This document shows, one piece after another, positions 36,918-49,035 of a stretch of DNA of 64,000 nt (positions within the stretch are counted from its first letter, which is position 1; each line of letters starts with the position of its first letter). The translations under genes were made by a program, and so were the position numbers. The notes under the pieces were generated by a model. That model was given only the letters and a program-made list of their open reading frames with translations. It made no database searches and was not told where the DNA came from. This stretch comes from Gentiana macrophylla (taxonomy: Eukaryota; Streptophyta; Magnoliopsida; Gentianales; Gentianaceae), in assembly GCA_026214975.1 (NCBI GenBank), contig CM047815.1:65231852-65295851 (forward strand). The letters are read 5' to 3'.

Positions 36918-37755
36918 ATGTCAAACCGGTCATCACCATCAGTCAATTCATACGATCCGGAGGCAGTAGATGTTTTTGTCCCGGAGTCTAGCGCTTCAAA
37001 TGTTAATTTGTTGGTGAATGCGAGGTTTGCAAATTCTCCAATTTTAGTTGAGAAGGGTATCAACTATGAAAAAATTGATCAGTTTGGAAGGGATTTAATT
37101 CAAAATCAAGGATGGAGAAAATTTGTTAAGTATCCTCGAGGAAGAATTAATGTTTCTATTGTTAGGGAATTTTATTCAGCTCTTTCTACTGTTACTACGG
37201 TAGATCCATCACAGCTTATATCTGTTCGTGGTACACTTATTCACTTGTCACCTCATATTATCAATCATATCTACGAAATACCGATTTTCAATCAAATCCA
37301 TAATCTTCATTTTGAATATCAATGGACATTAGGGAACTCTTGTCACGTTGTTAACTATGTCACGGAAGCTTTTCCGTATTTGTTTCGAGTTTGATCAAAA
37401 TTACGACTCTACCACTTCACTCTACCGCCATCCGAGAGCATGGAACGCTTCATTAACTCACGAGTCTATCCGACTAGTGACTTTGCGTGGGTTAGTGATA
37501 GTGAGATACTTTTATTATTTGCATTGATAAGCGGAGCTCATGTGGATCTGGGAATTTTGATTTTTAAGACGGCAGAAACTTTGCGAAGAAGCGATATAAT
37601 AATGGAAGGCCGATGCCTTTTGCCTGGTTGATTTCAAGATTATGTGTTCATTTGAATGAAGTCCCTGAACTTATCTCTGACGAGATATATCCGTCTCGTG
37701 ATCATCGTAGAGGATTGCTACCGGTAGAAAATCCGGGTTGTTCGTCAACTATTTA
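36918..37755 (+). pseudogene. envelope-position ORF 2, second copy of the same domain type
   Basis: The ATG at 36918 (MSNRSSPSVNSYDPEAVDVF) opens 158 codons and continues after shifts in 37440-37631 and beyond. NQGWRKFVKYPRGRINVSIV, REFYSALSTVT and LIHLSPHIINHIYEI are the hallmarks of the plant transposon domain. Its sequence is clearly different from ORF 1, so this is an old duplication or separate acquisition. It is preceded by its own copy of the GGACCGGTCCG palindromes (36720-36755) and a CT-rich leader. No membrane helix seen. Confidence 0.72.
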
Positions 37756-38249
37756 AGATAGTTGTTGTGGGTAGTTGTTGAAGTTTGTTTAAGGTTGGTT
37801 TGCTTTAATAAGTTAGAGTTGATTAAGGTTAGTAAGTTAGTTAGTAAGTTTGTTTTATTTTGAATTTTTTTTTTTTTTTTTTTTTAGTGTGTAATAATTT
37901 CTTTTTGTTTAATATATATGTTGTTTGGTTTTAATATATGCGTGTTATCGATATTTATAACGATCATCTATAATTTTAATTTAATTTTCGAACCTACTTT
38001 TCATACTTATTGAACATCGACGATGCCGCCACGTCATTGTGGGGAGTAGAGTTAGGTTTGAAAATTTCATTAAAATACGAAAAAAATTAAAATATTTATA
38101 AAATATAACCTTTTTCATATAAATTAATAATTTAATTACTTATTTCTTAGTTTTAATTTTTCTTGAATGATTTAAGTTAGTTAATATATGAATAAAAATG
38201 ATATAATTTGAGAAGATTAATTTTTGATTTAGTAAAATATATTAGATAT
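37756..38249 (+). other. 3' untranslated region of large element, first part
   Basis: AT-rich and without frames. Contains a T run at 37867-37886. Confidence 0.5.
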
Positions 38250-38631
38250 AGGGGGGTTCTATTTGGGACCCCTTATTTACTACTTCTGCACTCCATTTAC
38301 TACTTGTACCACAAAAATTACTTGGGCACGATGATTTTTATATAGAGGCGTCACCACACACGAGTTTCTTGTGGAACACCAACGTCGATCCGCAATGGCG
38401 TTGGTGTTCCACAAGGAACACGATGTGGCCGACGCTCTCTATATAAAAGTGTTAAATCTTAGAACGTCGATCCATGACTTTTCATCGGTGTTCCTACAGT
38501 GGCATACCAACGTCGGTGACACCGACGTTGGTATGCCACCAGAACACCAAAGATGTGAGTGACGTTTTTTTCACCGAAAAAATATTCATTAATGTAGTAA
38601 GAAGTAGAAAGCGGGTCCAAATAACCCACCT
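38250..38631. mobile_element. small inverted-repeat element (MITE), copy 1
   Basis: 382 bases with imperfect terminal repeats AGGGGGGTTCTATTTGGGAC and its counterpart GTCCAAATAACCCACCT. It is flanked by agatat on both sides (38244-38249, 38632-38637). An internal palindrome near 38505-38540 is built on CCAACGTCGGTGACACCGAC. Copy 2 at 43739-44106 shares ends and internal design. It has no coding capacity. Confidence 0.8.
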
Positions 38632-39957
38632 AGATATATTATGAATATGTTTTATATCTTTTATAAGATTTTTAAGATTTTGAGTATGTATAACTAAATA
38701 ATTTTTGTCAAATATTTCTTTTATGGAATTATTCAAGTAATTTTTATATTTATAAATAAATTTTTAGATAATTTTCTTTTCAAGATAAATTATGAATTTG
38801 GAATCAAAATTAGGAATGATGATTTTGGACACCACAAAAATATAACTATAGCCAAATAAATTTACACCGAATAAAATTTCAATTTTGACCCCACCTCACT
38901 TTTTAAAGAGTGATCAAGACCTCACTGAATTTAGCCATTTTGATTAACTAAGAAATTTCCGACCCTTTAGCTTGTGTTGGTCTACATTTCTTTGACATCC
39001 TTCGAGTTTGTACGTACTTATGAGAGGAGATGATGACAAAAGAGTTAAGAGTTGAGAAAAATGGTATATGCTGAGATTGGAATGAGTTCAGATATGTTAG
39101 TGTCCTATGAAAAATTTATATTAGGAACAAAGCACCATTTTTACACAGAATTAATCAAATATCAGGTATCTTCCCTATCTTTGATCGACAATATAAAAAT
39201 AAAATATATCGGTAGTAGTAGCTACCAATGATTTGAGTGCAAGATAGGGTGTTATCTAGAAACGCCCCATATACTATTATGAGGTATAAAGCTCCCGATA
39301 AAAATTCGAATCATAAGATCTCAAGAATAATTACGGGTTTAAGGAAACCGGACTCGTAATTTTAGATCGAAAGAGTAGTACTCCGATCAATCTTGATGAA
39401 GCAATGCTTGTAAAATTTGATTATTTTCTACACACACTCACGCTTTAGTTCTTAATATTAAAAAAAAAAAAAAAAAAAAAAAAACTGAAAAATAGTTGGA
39501 ATAAAAGGATGTTATTAATTGGAATCGCTTTTGATCAAGAATGTGAAGACGTGAGTATGCGCACGACTTGCATCTTTCTCTTTTGATTTCTTTTCTATCT
39601 TTTCGATTAACCAATGTCCTATCCTAATATATTAAGCCAATGTGTCTTCTATCCGACTTAGTTAATGATTCCGTAAATTGTAATAATCGAGATAGAAAGT
39701 ATTTCTAATATTTTATTTATATTTACGAATTATTACATGCATGTTTCCATCTAATTCATATTTGATACTTAATTTATTTAAGTTATATAAACTTTATCTC
39801 TTATTAAATTTCTATAAAATTTATAACTTATATGTTTATAATATTGATGATATATATTACTTTTGAAATTTTAATTTGATGAATTATATTATATGTTATT
39901 TATATATTATCGCTTATTTTTGCTTTATGACGATCAAGTTTTTAAGTGGGAGTAATT
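38632..39957 (+). other. 3' untranslated region of large element, second part
   Basis: Contains the block GTAGCTACCAATGATTTGAG (39213) shared with 21670, an A run (39460-39484), and a T-rich stretch ending in AAGTTTTTAAGTGGGAGTAATT just before the 3' LTR, the probable polypurine tract. Confidence 0.6.
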
Positions 39958-40791
39958 TGATGTATTATTTTTATATGATTAAATATACGTGATTTTATTA
40001 TATTTTATCGACAAATTCTATATAAAATATATGAAATTATGATATAATTAGTATAAAGTATTAATCTTTATAAGTTTAGTATAGTTAGTAGTAAAAGTTA
40101 GTATTTATAGTAAAAGTTGTAGTTTTTGTACCAGGTTTTTAGTGCTTAGGAATATTATGTCTATTTTACACGGGTATTTTGTGTTTATTTCATTGCAGAA
40201 TCCTAAGATGAACTAAAATCCGAGTAGAGATACTTGTTGAAGTCAATTCAAGTCATTGGAAGGAAGTTATAAAGCGTCACCGATATAAATGGTCGAGGAA
40301 TAATTGTTTTTAATCCCAAAACGACACGTATTGGGAATGGCTCGTTAAAAGACATTTTCTGGGAAAATGTTCTTCATGAAAGTTGAAGATCTTCATATAA
40401 GCTTTTAATGCACTTTGAATCATGAAGATTGGAGGTCTACAACTCAAATGGTGATCAAGTGGTCATTTGACTTCAATTGGTAAAAATACCAAAAAAGACA
40501 CGTAAAACAAGTGGATTATCAAGAATACATTTTCTGAAGAAGTGGTCTTCATGGAAGTTGTAGATCATTCGGAGAGCTTTTCAATGAATCTTGAATGATG
40601 TCATTTGGAGTTCGAATAATAAGTTATGAATTTTATAAGAAGATTATGATTATATATATATTTATATATAATTATAAAATCATAATTACCTCTAACCGAT
40701 CACATGGGAGTAATGATGAGGCAGTTAGAGTCATGATTACACCGGACCGATCCGGCAAGATTTCAGGACCGGTCCGGGAAGGAAGAAATTC

Positions 40792-40799
40792 TATAAATA
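40792..40799 (+). promoter_or_regulatory. TATA box of large element 3' LTR
   Basis: TATAAATA in the same context as 23773-23780. From here, transcription could read out toward 42248 and beyond. Confidence 0.55.
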
Positions 40800-41836
40800 G
40801 GGGAGATCAGAGAGCTCATTTGAAGTGTACCAATATATATATACAATATTCTATATATATTCTCTCCCTTCTCTTTCTCTTTTTCTTTTCTTTTCTTTAG
40901 TTTGTAAATAGGCCTTATGCCAAAATAAATTAGTAGTAGTAGTATCGTAGTAATGCTCGGGAAATTCTCGAAGGTTCGGTGTTGCTGAAGTCGTTGTAAT
41001 ATCTGGGAAAAGACGATTTCTGAGTCAGCAGTTGTAATCGGGTAATTTCTATAATAATTATGTTTATGTTTGTTATTTTCTTCTTTTTAGTTTTTATAAT
41101 GTTATTAGGCTAAGATCTAATAACTAGCCAAAGTTATGTAATCATATTATTTCGATCTTTTCGTTAAAAGAATGATGTTAAAATAAAATTGAATAAAATT
41201 GAGTTAAAATGAATCTTTTTCTATTTCGCTACGTAAAGATAACATATTCGGAATGAAGTAATCAATCATGATGAATACCACATATAACCTGACGATGAAC
41301 TGACCAGAGAAGTCAGGATATGAGTAAAAATAGAAAAACCGGAGGGTAAAAATGGCCGTCTGATTAACGGAATCCTATTTCCTACCCGGGGGCAGATTTG
41401 TCCTAGTAAAACAAATCTTATTAAAAATTGTACTCGAGATATTAATAATGTTAAAATCACAGTTTAATTGAAACTACACCGTTTGTATTAAATCGATCCG
41501 CTTGACAACCGGAGCCTCTTGAATAACATCGGCCATCTGACAAATGGAATCACCTCTTTTATCCGGGGTAGATTTGTACTCTGTCACTGCTTTTGACTAA
41601 CTAAGTTTAGCATGGGGCGGTTGTGGACCTTGGGTGATGACTTTTGACATATGACAATTTTCATACGCCGTGTGAGGAGGAATTGTTGACATTGTGAGTA
41701 CACCGCAGTTTCATTTACTCAATTGGACCTAATAAAAGGAAAATCGAACACATTCTATTAATTGAAAAGATTGAATAAATTGATTATATATACTTTGGCT
41801 AGTCTAGTCTTTAAACTATATATTGGTATCTATATA

Positions 41837-41837
<1 letters not shown>

Positions 41838-41920
<83 letters not shown>
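41838..41920. repeat. TA microsatellite in 3' LTR
   Basis: About 40 TA units. The paired LTR has only about ten at 24808-24827, so the repeat changed length after integration or in assembly. Confidence 0.9.
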
Positions 41921-41924
<4 letters not shown>

Positions 41925-42247
41925 ACTATTTATGTACATCTATATATATTTATATATCTATATATATTATATTAGAATAACTTTTAAATTACGCATTTAT
42001 TTTATGTTGGTTAGAGTAGTAGTAATCATGTTATAAAATTGCGGTTTAGATCGAGTTAATAGCAACTCTTTGGTGTTTAACCACACTTAAAAGAATTACC
42101 ACTTTTTTTCCCCGAGGATTCGACACCGACTCACCACTTTATCACTACAATTTGACCCGGTACATTGCCGGTTAGGATCCGTCTAACCTAGAAAAGGTCT
42201 GTCCCTTTCTTGACGCCGTTTCTAAGGGGTTGGTTTTGGTGACGTCA

Positions 42248-43454
42248 CCCCTATAAATACCTCCCCATATCCATCAAAAACCTTGCCCCTCTCTTCTCAT
42301 CTCCTCCCCATTTCTTCCATTTCCCCTCTTCTTCCATCTCCTTTCTTCTCTTTTCTTGTTTTCATCATTTTGGGCCCTTATATATACATATGTCTATGTA
42401 TGTATATATATGTTTTTATATATATAAATAAAGTAGTTATAGTACCGTTGTAATGGCGGAATAATTATCGAAGATTGTTAAAATCGAAGCTTTGTTATAC
42501 TACATCCGGTGGAAACGACCCCGATTCAGCAGTTGTAATCGGTAATATATTCTAATATTATTATGTTTACTATTTCTATTTCTATTTATATATTATATAT
42601 GTTAAGCTAAAAATATATCTAGCCAAGATATGAATCTGAATTAGTTAATCTCTTTGGTAAAATGGATGATCGACTCTGGTAATAATGATTAAAACCAATT
42701 ATAATGAATCTCTTTCTATTTGCACTTAATGAAAGTAAAAATTTAATTAGCCACTCGATTTTTACTAGAAACGTAATCTAATGAATTGACAACTCGTGAT
42801 TAGAATACGAGATCGTAATAGAAAGACCGGAGGGTAAAATTGGCGAGTGAAAATGTGACAACGGAATCCGATTTCCTACTACTGAGGCGATTTGTCTTGG
42901 GAGAGATAAATCTTATTAAAATTGTGCTCACGATATTATTACGTTAAATCACTGTTTAATTGATATCTTAAAGCGGCGGCCGTATGACAAAGCGGGAGTG
43001 ACCCATGCTTAAGATGACATTGGATGAGAGGACTAGACATATGACAATTTCATACGCTCGTGTAAGGAGGAGTTGTCTAGCTTAGGAGTACACCGGTTCA
43101 TACATAATTGACCTCCTTGCATCAAAGGAAAGATCTGTCTCATTCAATTTCAATACAAAAGATATTGATTCGATAAAGTATTCTTGGCTAGATCCAAAAA
43201 TATGTATATTATCTATTTTTATATTTATATATTTATTTCTTGCTTTACTAACAATCTAACTAATCTAACTATCTAACCCGAGGAAAATGGTAAAAGCGCG
43301 ACTTAGATCGAGTTAATAATAGCTTCTTGGTGTTTAACCACACTTTGAATTATGCCTTCATTTCCACGAGATACGACGACTCACCAGACTAGCACTACAA
43401 TTTGACCCGGTACAACTGCCGGTAAGGATTGATAGCCTAGAAAAGCGTCCGTCA
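42248..43454 (+). mobile_element. 3' LTR of pol-less element, second part
   Basis: Runs CCCCTATAAATACC to GTCCGTCA and matches 16417-17601. TATA box at 42252-42259, only five bases from the end of the inserted large element. Followed by the TSD copy cctat (43455-43459). Confidence 0.9.
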
Positions 43455-44664
43455 CCTATCGGGTCACACACATATGAACTTGAGTCGGATTAAAATGCGG
43501 TTATAGTTGATAACCAAATAAGAAAAGTTTATCTCTAGACTATAAAGGTTATAATGATAAATTATTATGGTGGTTTATTTATTATGAATAAATAAAATAC
43601 AAGATATTAATTATATACAAATTATATTAATTAAAGAATATTCGGAAGTCAATTTATTGACTATAGGGCGCTACATTGATGTGTATAAGATACACTTGGA
43701 TTGTGCACTTTAATTAATAATATTACCATAATATTAATAGGGGGTTCTAAAGGCACCCCCCAATTTACTACTGGCACCCCCTTACTTCCGGCACCACAAA
43801 AAATTACTTCGGCACCCGATGGTTTTGTATAAAGGGAACGTCAGTCACACTGGTGTTCCTTGTGGAACACCAACGTCAGTCACACTGAACACTAGTGTGA
43901 CTGACGTTCCCTATATAAAAAGTTTAAATCTTAGAACGTCAGTCCACGTCTTTTCACTGGTGTTCCTAGTGGCACACCAACGTCAGTGACACTGACATTG
44001 GTGTGTTACAACGAACACCAGTGTGACTGGCGTTTTTTCCATCCGAAAAAATAATCAAAAAATGGGTGCCGGAAGTAATTTGGGGGGGTGCCTTTAGAAC
44101 CTGCCTATTAATATAAGATATTAATTGATTTTGGAAAAATAGATTTATGGTAATAAGATAATTATATTTAATATAAGATATTGGCAAAATTAATTATAAT
44201 AAAAGACATAAATCAATCTAAAAGATTTTCCTTATTTTATTGGGAAAATGTTTTCTTCTCCTACACACATATGGGGCGCCACCTTTAGCTATAAATAAAA
44301 GGTGGGTGTCAAGCTCTTTTGTACATCATAATTGCAAGGGCTCATAGTTCTTGTGTAAAATAGAGAGCGTCATATAGTGAGTTTGTGAGAGAGGAAAAAG
44401 TCGATCCTAGCAACCGGAGTTTTCCAATAGCAATCCAAAGAGGATTCGGGCGAGGAGTTCGTGTGGATTAGCGATTGAGGCCGGACACGTGCACAGCTTG
44501 CGCACTGTACTACTCTCCGTTGATGGTCAAAGCGACGATCTTATAGATCATTGAGGTATAACCGTCAAACTACTTAACGTGTTTATTGCATTAAATGAAG
44601 AACGATCTAGTAAAAGGAAATAAGATTTTAAATTCCGCTGCGTTAAACTAGTGATTACATAACA
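43455..44664 (+). mobile_element. 3' LTR of copia element, second part
   Basis: Continues the LTR broken at 11630 and ends GATTACATAACA. It contains small inverted-repeat element copy 2 and a TATA box at 44290-44297. The flank gccgg (44665-44669) pairs with gctgg at 3350-3354. Confidence 0.9.
43739..44106. mobile_element. small inverted-repeat element (MITE), copy 2
   Basis: 368 bases with terminal repeats AGGGGGTTCTAAAGGCACCC and GGGTGCCTTTAGAACCTGCCT. It is flanked by attaat at 43733-43738 and 44107-44112. The copia 5' LTR (about 4330-4345) shows the empty site. Internally it holds nested palindromes of CCAACGTCAGTCACACTG words, giving a potential long hairpin. Confidence 0.85.
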
Positions 44665-46641
44665 GCCGGGCCCTAGCAAGACTCATGAAACAATGCATCA
44701 TATCCACCACTGCAACTACTACGGATACATCTCATCCATTTTCTATTTTTATTTTTACCTTCATTCTGACAATCCTCAAGGCATCACAAGCCTTATCATA
44801 ATATTTCGGTGCTATACTCAATAAAAGTAACATTATACTTTTATCACCTCTAGTTTGCTTGCAATTTAGAGGTTATGTGTTCCTTTCTCTTTAGTCTCTT
44901 GGTGAGTTAGCCAACATGGCTTCAACATATACTAGACACTTGGGATTAGGATCAAATTTCAAATTTGGTAACAACTTCATGTTCATCACTGGGCCAACGG
45001 ATTTGAAATTTGCAAGTCCTAGTCATAGTGTCACAAGCAAGATTACTCAAGCATGTAAGCAAATCTTAAAGCCAATCTCAATGGCTATATACGGAGCATC
45101 ACGTTGTGCTCAATGCACGGTTTCACTTTGTCATTATCTTGATCAATCCGCATTGTTCGTTGCACCACGAACTTCTCCATCCAAGGGATGAGATTAACTT
45201 GATCATCGGTGAAATGGCTAACGCCACTACCGGCAAGCACACAAGTGTCGCAACAGACACCAATAGATTAGGATTCACCTCGGTGTTTCCTTCCATTTTT
45301 TTTCAGCGAACAAAAGATAAACAAATAGGTGGTTTGTTTATACAACCAACCTCCAACACAATATAATTCGTCAATATGCTCAGTACTGTAGTTGATCTTG
45401 GTAGTCAAAGTAATTGCAAATTTATAATTTTTATTACAAGTTCTGCAACTACCATAATAACAAATATTAGCACATCCAATAAGTAGATTTTCATCGTTAA
45501 ATTTACACAACCTCATATTAGATGTAAACTTTATCTTGAATATGTATGTATATATTCACATTCAACATGAGTTCATATACCCCTTTTACCGGTCAATTAC
45601 TCATGCAAACTGTGATGACATGAAAGGCACACCCGACTTAGAAAAATTAACACAAAATATTATGTCTTCTATTATCTTGAGGGGAAAAGCATCGAATGAT
45701 TGTCACAGAATCGTTCCAACACATAATACTATATAGGGTACCACAAGACTTCACATGACGTTTCAACCCAAAACGTTTACATAATTTAAAGAACTACTCA
45801 TAAATTCTTTTAAGAGCAAACCGACAAATATATTGATGTCAAATCTGAATTAAGAGACCAATTAAGGGTGCTAACAGCAATTGCTTTGTACTCAGAGTCA
45901 ACAATCAAATAAATATTTTAATCACTTTTCAGTCAACTATTTCCTTTTATTCTTCCTTCCGTAAATTGGTGCAGCAACCACTTGGCTTACTTTCCAAGTA
46001 ATATCAACAAATGAGAGCAGGAGAAGGAGAGGCAAATTGAACATAGCATTCTACTTGCACAATAAATTCTCATAAGTGAATAAATATTAATAAATCTGTC
46101 GTAACTCGTATGCCCATGTGAATTGCACATCAAACAGCTACTATCCATTGATCAATTAAAGATCACAATTGGATCAAAAATAAATCAAAGCAATTTAACA
46201 ATTACTAAAATTAATTGTAGACGGTCATTAATGCCCAGGACAACAATTGGGATCTGAAGGACAAAGTTACATTGTGTAAACATGTATATACAGTAACTAC
46301 AGATCGGACCAACCAAAAGCATACAATAGCACATACTAAAATAAATAATATTTTAGACATTAATTCTAGAAGCTATTATGGGAATCATATGGTAATATAT
46401 CTACAACTTAATTAAACCCTTCATGGCAAAGCAAATAGAGACATGGCAAGGGATCAGCCTAGTACGGCGAACAACAAAAGAATTTGATAAAAGTTGATCC
46501 CTTAAATGATGTGCGGGCTGGCAGGTATATATCGATTAACCGGTAAGCATATTATATCTACTTTCATGCGAATCACACAGGGCACCAGTTTAATCCGAAC
46601 CAAAGGCATATATATACACACGATAAAATTTGTCTTAACCT
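44665..46641. other. AT-rich spacer with one unassigned 91-codon frame
   Basis: The only frame with plausible composition is 44916-45191 plus (starts MASTYTRHLGLGSNFKFGNN, ends CHYLDQSALFVAPRTSPSKG). It has an upstream TATA-poor leader and no domain I recognise; it could be a gene fragment. The rest (45200-46641) shows no coding signal or repeat that I can identify. Confidence 0.35.
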
Positions 46642-47508
46642 TGTTGGGATGGGTGTCGTGTGTGGATTGATTTACGGAACAGATCCTTAATTTACGGAAC
46701 TAATTACGGATTATTAAATTAGATAACAAATAATGCGAATAGAAATAGTCATATTATTTAACAGATCTAACACAATCTATACTATCATACAGATCTAACT
46801 CGAACAATGAACAATAAAAGTTTGATGCAGAAAACAAAGGACTAGAAATCAAACCGAGGCGAGTAGTTACTCTTTCCTTAAGATAAATTGCTTCGGTATG
46901 GTGCCCACGGTAGTAGCAACTGTTTCCCAAGATACAACGGCTTTCGTCTCGGATTTAGAGGCACTTCAATTACCCGAGCTCCGGCGAACTTACATAGTGT
47001 TCCGACTTCTCTTCGACTCAATATCTAGATCTATATGACTGACTCTTTATGGTGGAAAGACACAAGAGAAAATTCGATACTTAAACTTTCATCCATGAGG
47101 TTCTTTATATATAGAGAGAGGAGGAGCCAATGCTCAAATCGATTAAGCGAAACACATCATCAAACTTTTCCCCTTGAGAAGTAATGGCCGACTTTTCCTC
47201 AAGGAAATCATCAGGCCGAAATTATTACATTAATTTTGAATTAATCCAATCTTACGATTGGTCGGATGATGTCGTCGAATTCGATTGGTCGAATGACACA
47301 ATCACATTCCAAAATTAATTTTATGGTTAATTTCATAAACAAATTTTGTCAAAAATTAATAGTAACACCCGAACCGGGGGAGCCGGGGGAGCCGGCTCCC
47401 GGGAGCCAGGTGGAATAATCTAAGTCCTCCCTCATGCACAAAAATACCTTGCCTCTTGGGGCCCATCCACAAGAGACACACTAGCTCTTATCACTTGAGT
47501 TCCCAACA
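46642..47508 (-). mobile_element. copia-like solo LTR, boundaries uncertain
   Basis: On the minus strand it starts TGTTGGGAACTCAAG and ends CACCCATCCCAACA, so the termini are TGTTGGGA...TCCCAACA. A TATA-like CTATATATAAAG lies at about 47101-47113. No primer site follows and no TSD is evident (aacct versus ctcaa). The LTR may instead start at TGTTAAAGGG (47550). Called on structure only. Confidence 0.5.
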
Positions 47509-47977
47509 CTCAAGTTTCCAATGTGGGAGAATGATGTCCTCCCTTTAACACCCATCTCCTACATATTTTCTACCAACTTTAGACATTAATTTCTCATTCA
47601 CCCAATATCTGAATCGAGTGATTCAAAAGCCCATTATCAACTACTCCGTATGAAGTATTTAATGATATCATTAACTCTCGATGACATACATCGAAGCATA
47701 TCCGTAATTACCGCTTAAAGTTGACTATTCAACCTTTCAAAAGGGCTTTTTTCTCCAAAGGGCTTGTTATTTAAAAATATTATTTTTTAGACTCGGTGCC
47801 CCATCAAACAAATATTTCGATAAAAATATAGTTTTTTACTGGTCCGGTTACTCCATTGAAAAATATAGTTTACTGGCCCAAAGATACACTCTGTTCATTC
47901 GGCTTGTCCCTGGTCCTCCAGCAGATCTTGTTTTTCCCTTCCATCTTCTATTTTAAATATTCTTTGTCGTCAGCACA
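47509..47977. other. spacer without recognised features
   Basis: AT-rich sequence between the LTR-like block and the LINE remnant. No frame or repeat identified. Confidence 0.4.
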
Positions 47978-48026
47978 ATGCAAATTTTGGCGTGGAATTG
48001 TCGCGCGTTAAGGAAATCTACCGCCG

Positions 48027-48067
<41 letters not shown>

Positions 48068-48610
48068 TAAGTCTTTTAATTGTAGAATTTAAGCCCTCAA
48101 TTGTTTTCCTGCCAGAGACGAAAGCTCCCACGAATCGTATGAACATGATCAAGGCTCGCATAGGGTTTTAGAATGGTGTCTATATGGATGCAGTTGGCAG
48201 AAGTGGCGGGTTGGCACTGCTATGGTCTAATGATCTCACTGTAACTATGTATAATCTCTCACATGGACACATCAATGCAAGAATTGAGCAACCTGATCAT
48301 CAACCTTGGCACTTTACAGGTTTTTATGGAAAACCCAAAAGCTACTCTTCGAAAAGGTACTTGGGAATTATATAGGAGATTGCATGCATCAATCCATCTT
48401 CTATGGCTGGTCATATGAGATTTCAACGAGATCCTTCACTCCAGCGAGCAAGACGGACCGAATGATGATTGATCACAAACTGCTATGCATGCTTTTCGAA
48501 CACCTTTGTCAGACTGTGACCTCTTTGACTTGGGCTTATATGGAGCCAATTTCACGTGGAGAAATAAAAGAGATAACCCAACCACGAGGGTTTAAGCTAG
48601 TTGGGATTCT
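47978..48610 (+). pseudogene. LINE (L1-type) endonuclease remnant
   Basis: The ATG at 47978 gives MQILAWNCRALRKSTA, the start of the apurinic-type endonuclease of plant L1 LINEs. Frame 48184-48375 continues with VGRSGGLALLWSNDLTV and HFTGFYGKP, and another frame at 48495-48590 has DLGLYGANFTWRNKR. A run of 37 A (48027-48063) interrupts the frame, and several shifts follow. No reverse transcriptase is visible downstream, so the copy is truncated. The endonuclease nicks target DNA to prime reverse transcription. Confidence 0.78.
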
Positions 48611-49035
48611 AGTATGCAACAGTTCAGTTATTCATAATATAGTTTGACAACATTTATTTCTAGCTAAGTAGTTGTGTCATTAGACCCTGAGGGTCAATCT
48701 CCCGAGTCTTTTGTTTGTCTGTCTTCCGCATTTTTCATTAATTACTCTGATGTTATGTAAGGCTTACGTGGGATTTGGGGTTTTCTTTAAATGTCACGTG
48801 CCGAATATCTCATGTTCAGATAAGGACTTGATATTCGGGACATGGGCATGATAGCTTTTGCCGGACAAATAGGGGAGGTGGTGTATTGGTTGACGATGGC
48901 AGAGATGAGTTGAGACTAGCGAGGAAGATGATAGATTAAAAGACAAAATCACCCTTAATTTAAGAATTGTTTTAGCTAGGTTGGATATGGATAGAGGGGG
49001 GTAAATCGAGTAAAATAATTGTTTAAGAAGGGAAA
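48611..49035. other. intergenic region 3' of the SAM-PRXL2 gene
   Basis: No coding signal. It probably includes the 3' untranslated region of the minus-strand gene ending at 49036. Confidence 0.4.

Larger units (their letters stand above)
22931..42247 (+). mobile_element. large Athila-type (Ty3/gypsy) retrotransposon
   Basis: LTRs are 22931-25155 and 39958-42247. The insertion site is the CCCCT of the pol-less element's LTR; the flanks read atcct and cccct, an imperfect TSD. The internal order is gag, protease, RT, RNase H, integrase, then two envelope-position ORFs, as in the Athila lineage. Without the solo LTR and small element inside, it is about 16.7 kb. The LTRs are very similar apart from a TA microsatellite and CTG/CAG-associated differences, so insertion is recent relative to its host elements. 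Confidence 0.92.
39958..42247 (+). mobile_element. 3' LTR of large Athila-type element
   Basis: Matches 22931-25155 from TGATGTATT to GACGTCA. The TA microsatellite at 41838-41920 is about 60 bases longer than in the 5' LTR, which accounts for most of the length difference. TATA box at 40792-40799. Confidence 0.92.

Noticed and set aside
34896..37755. A true viral envelope gene
   Set aside because: No signal peptide, membrane segment or glycoprotein features can be seen; only the position after integrase matches.
41762..41980. 72-codon reading frame in the 3' LTR
   Set aside because: Translated TA microsatellite (repeated Ile-Tyr).
44916..45191. A 91-codon host gene
   Set aside because: Composition is plausible, but there is no domain, splice evidence or homologue I recognise; kept only as part of the spacer note.
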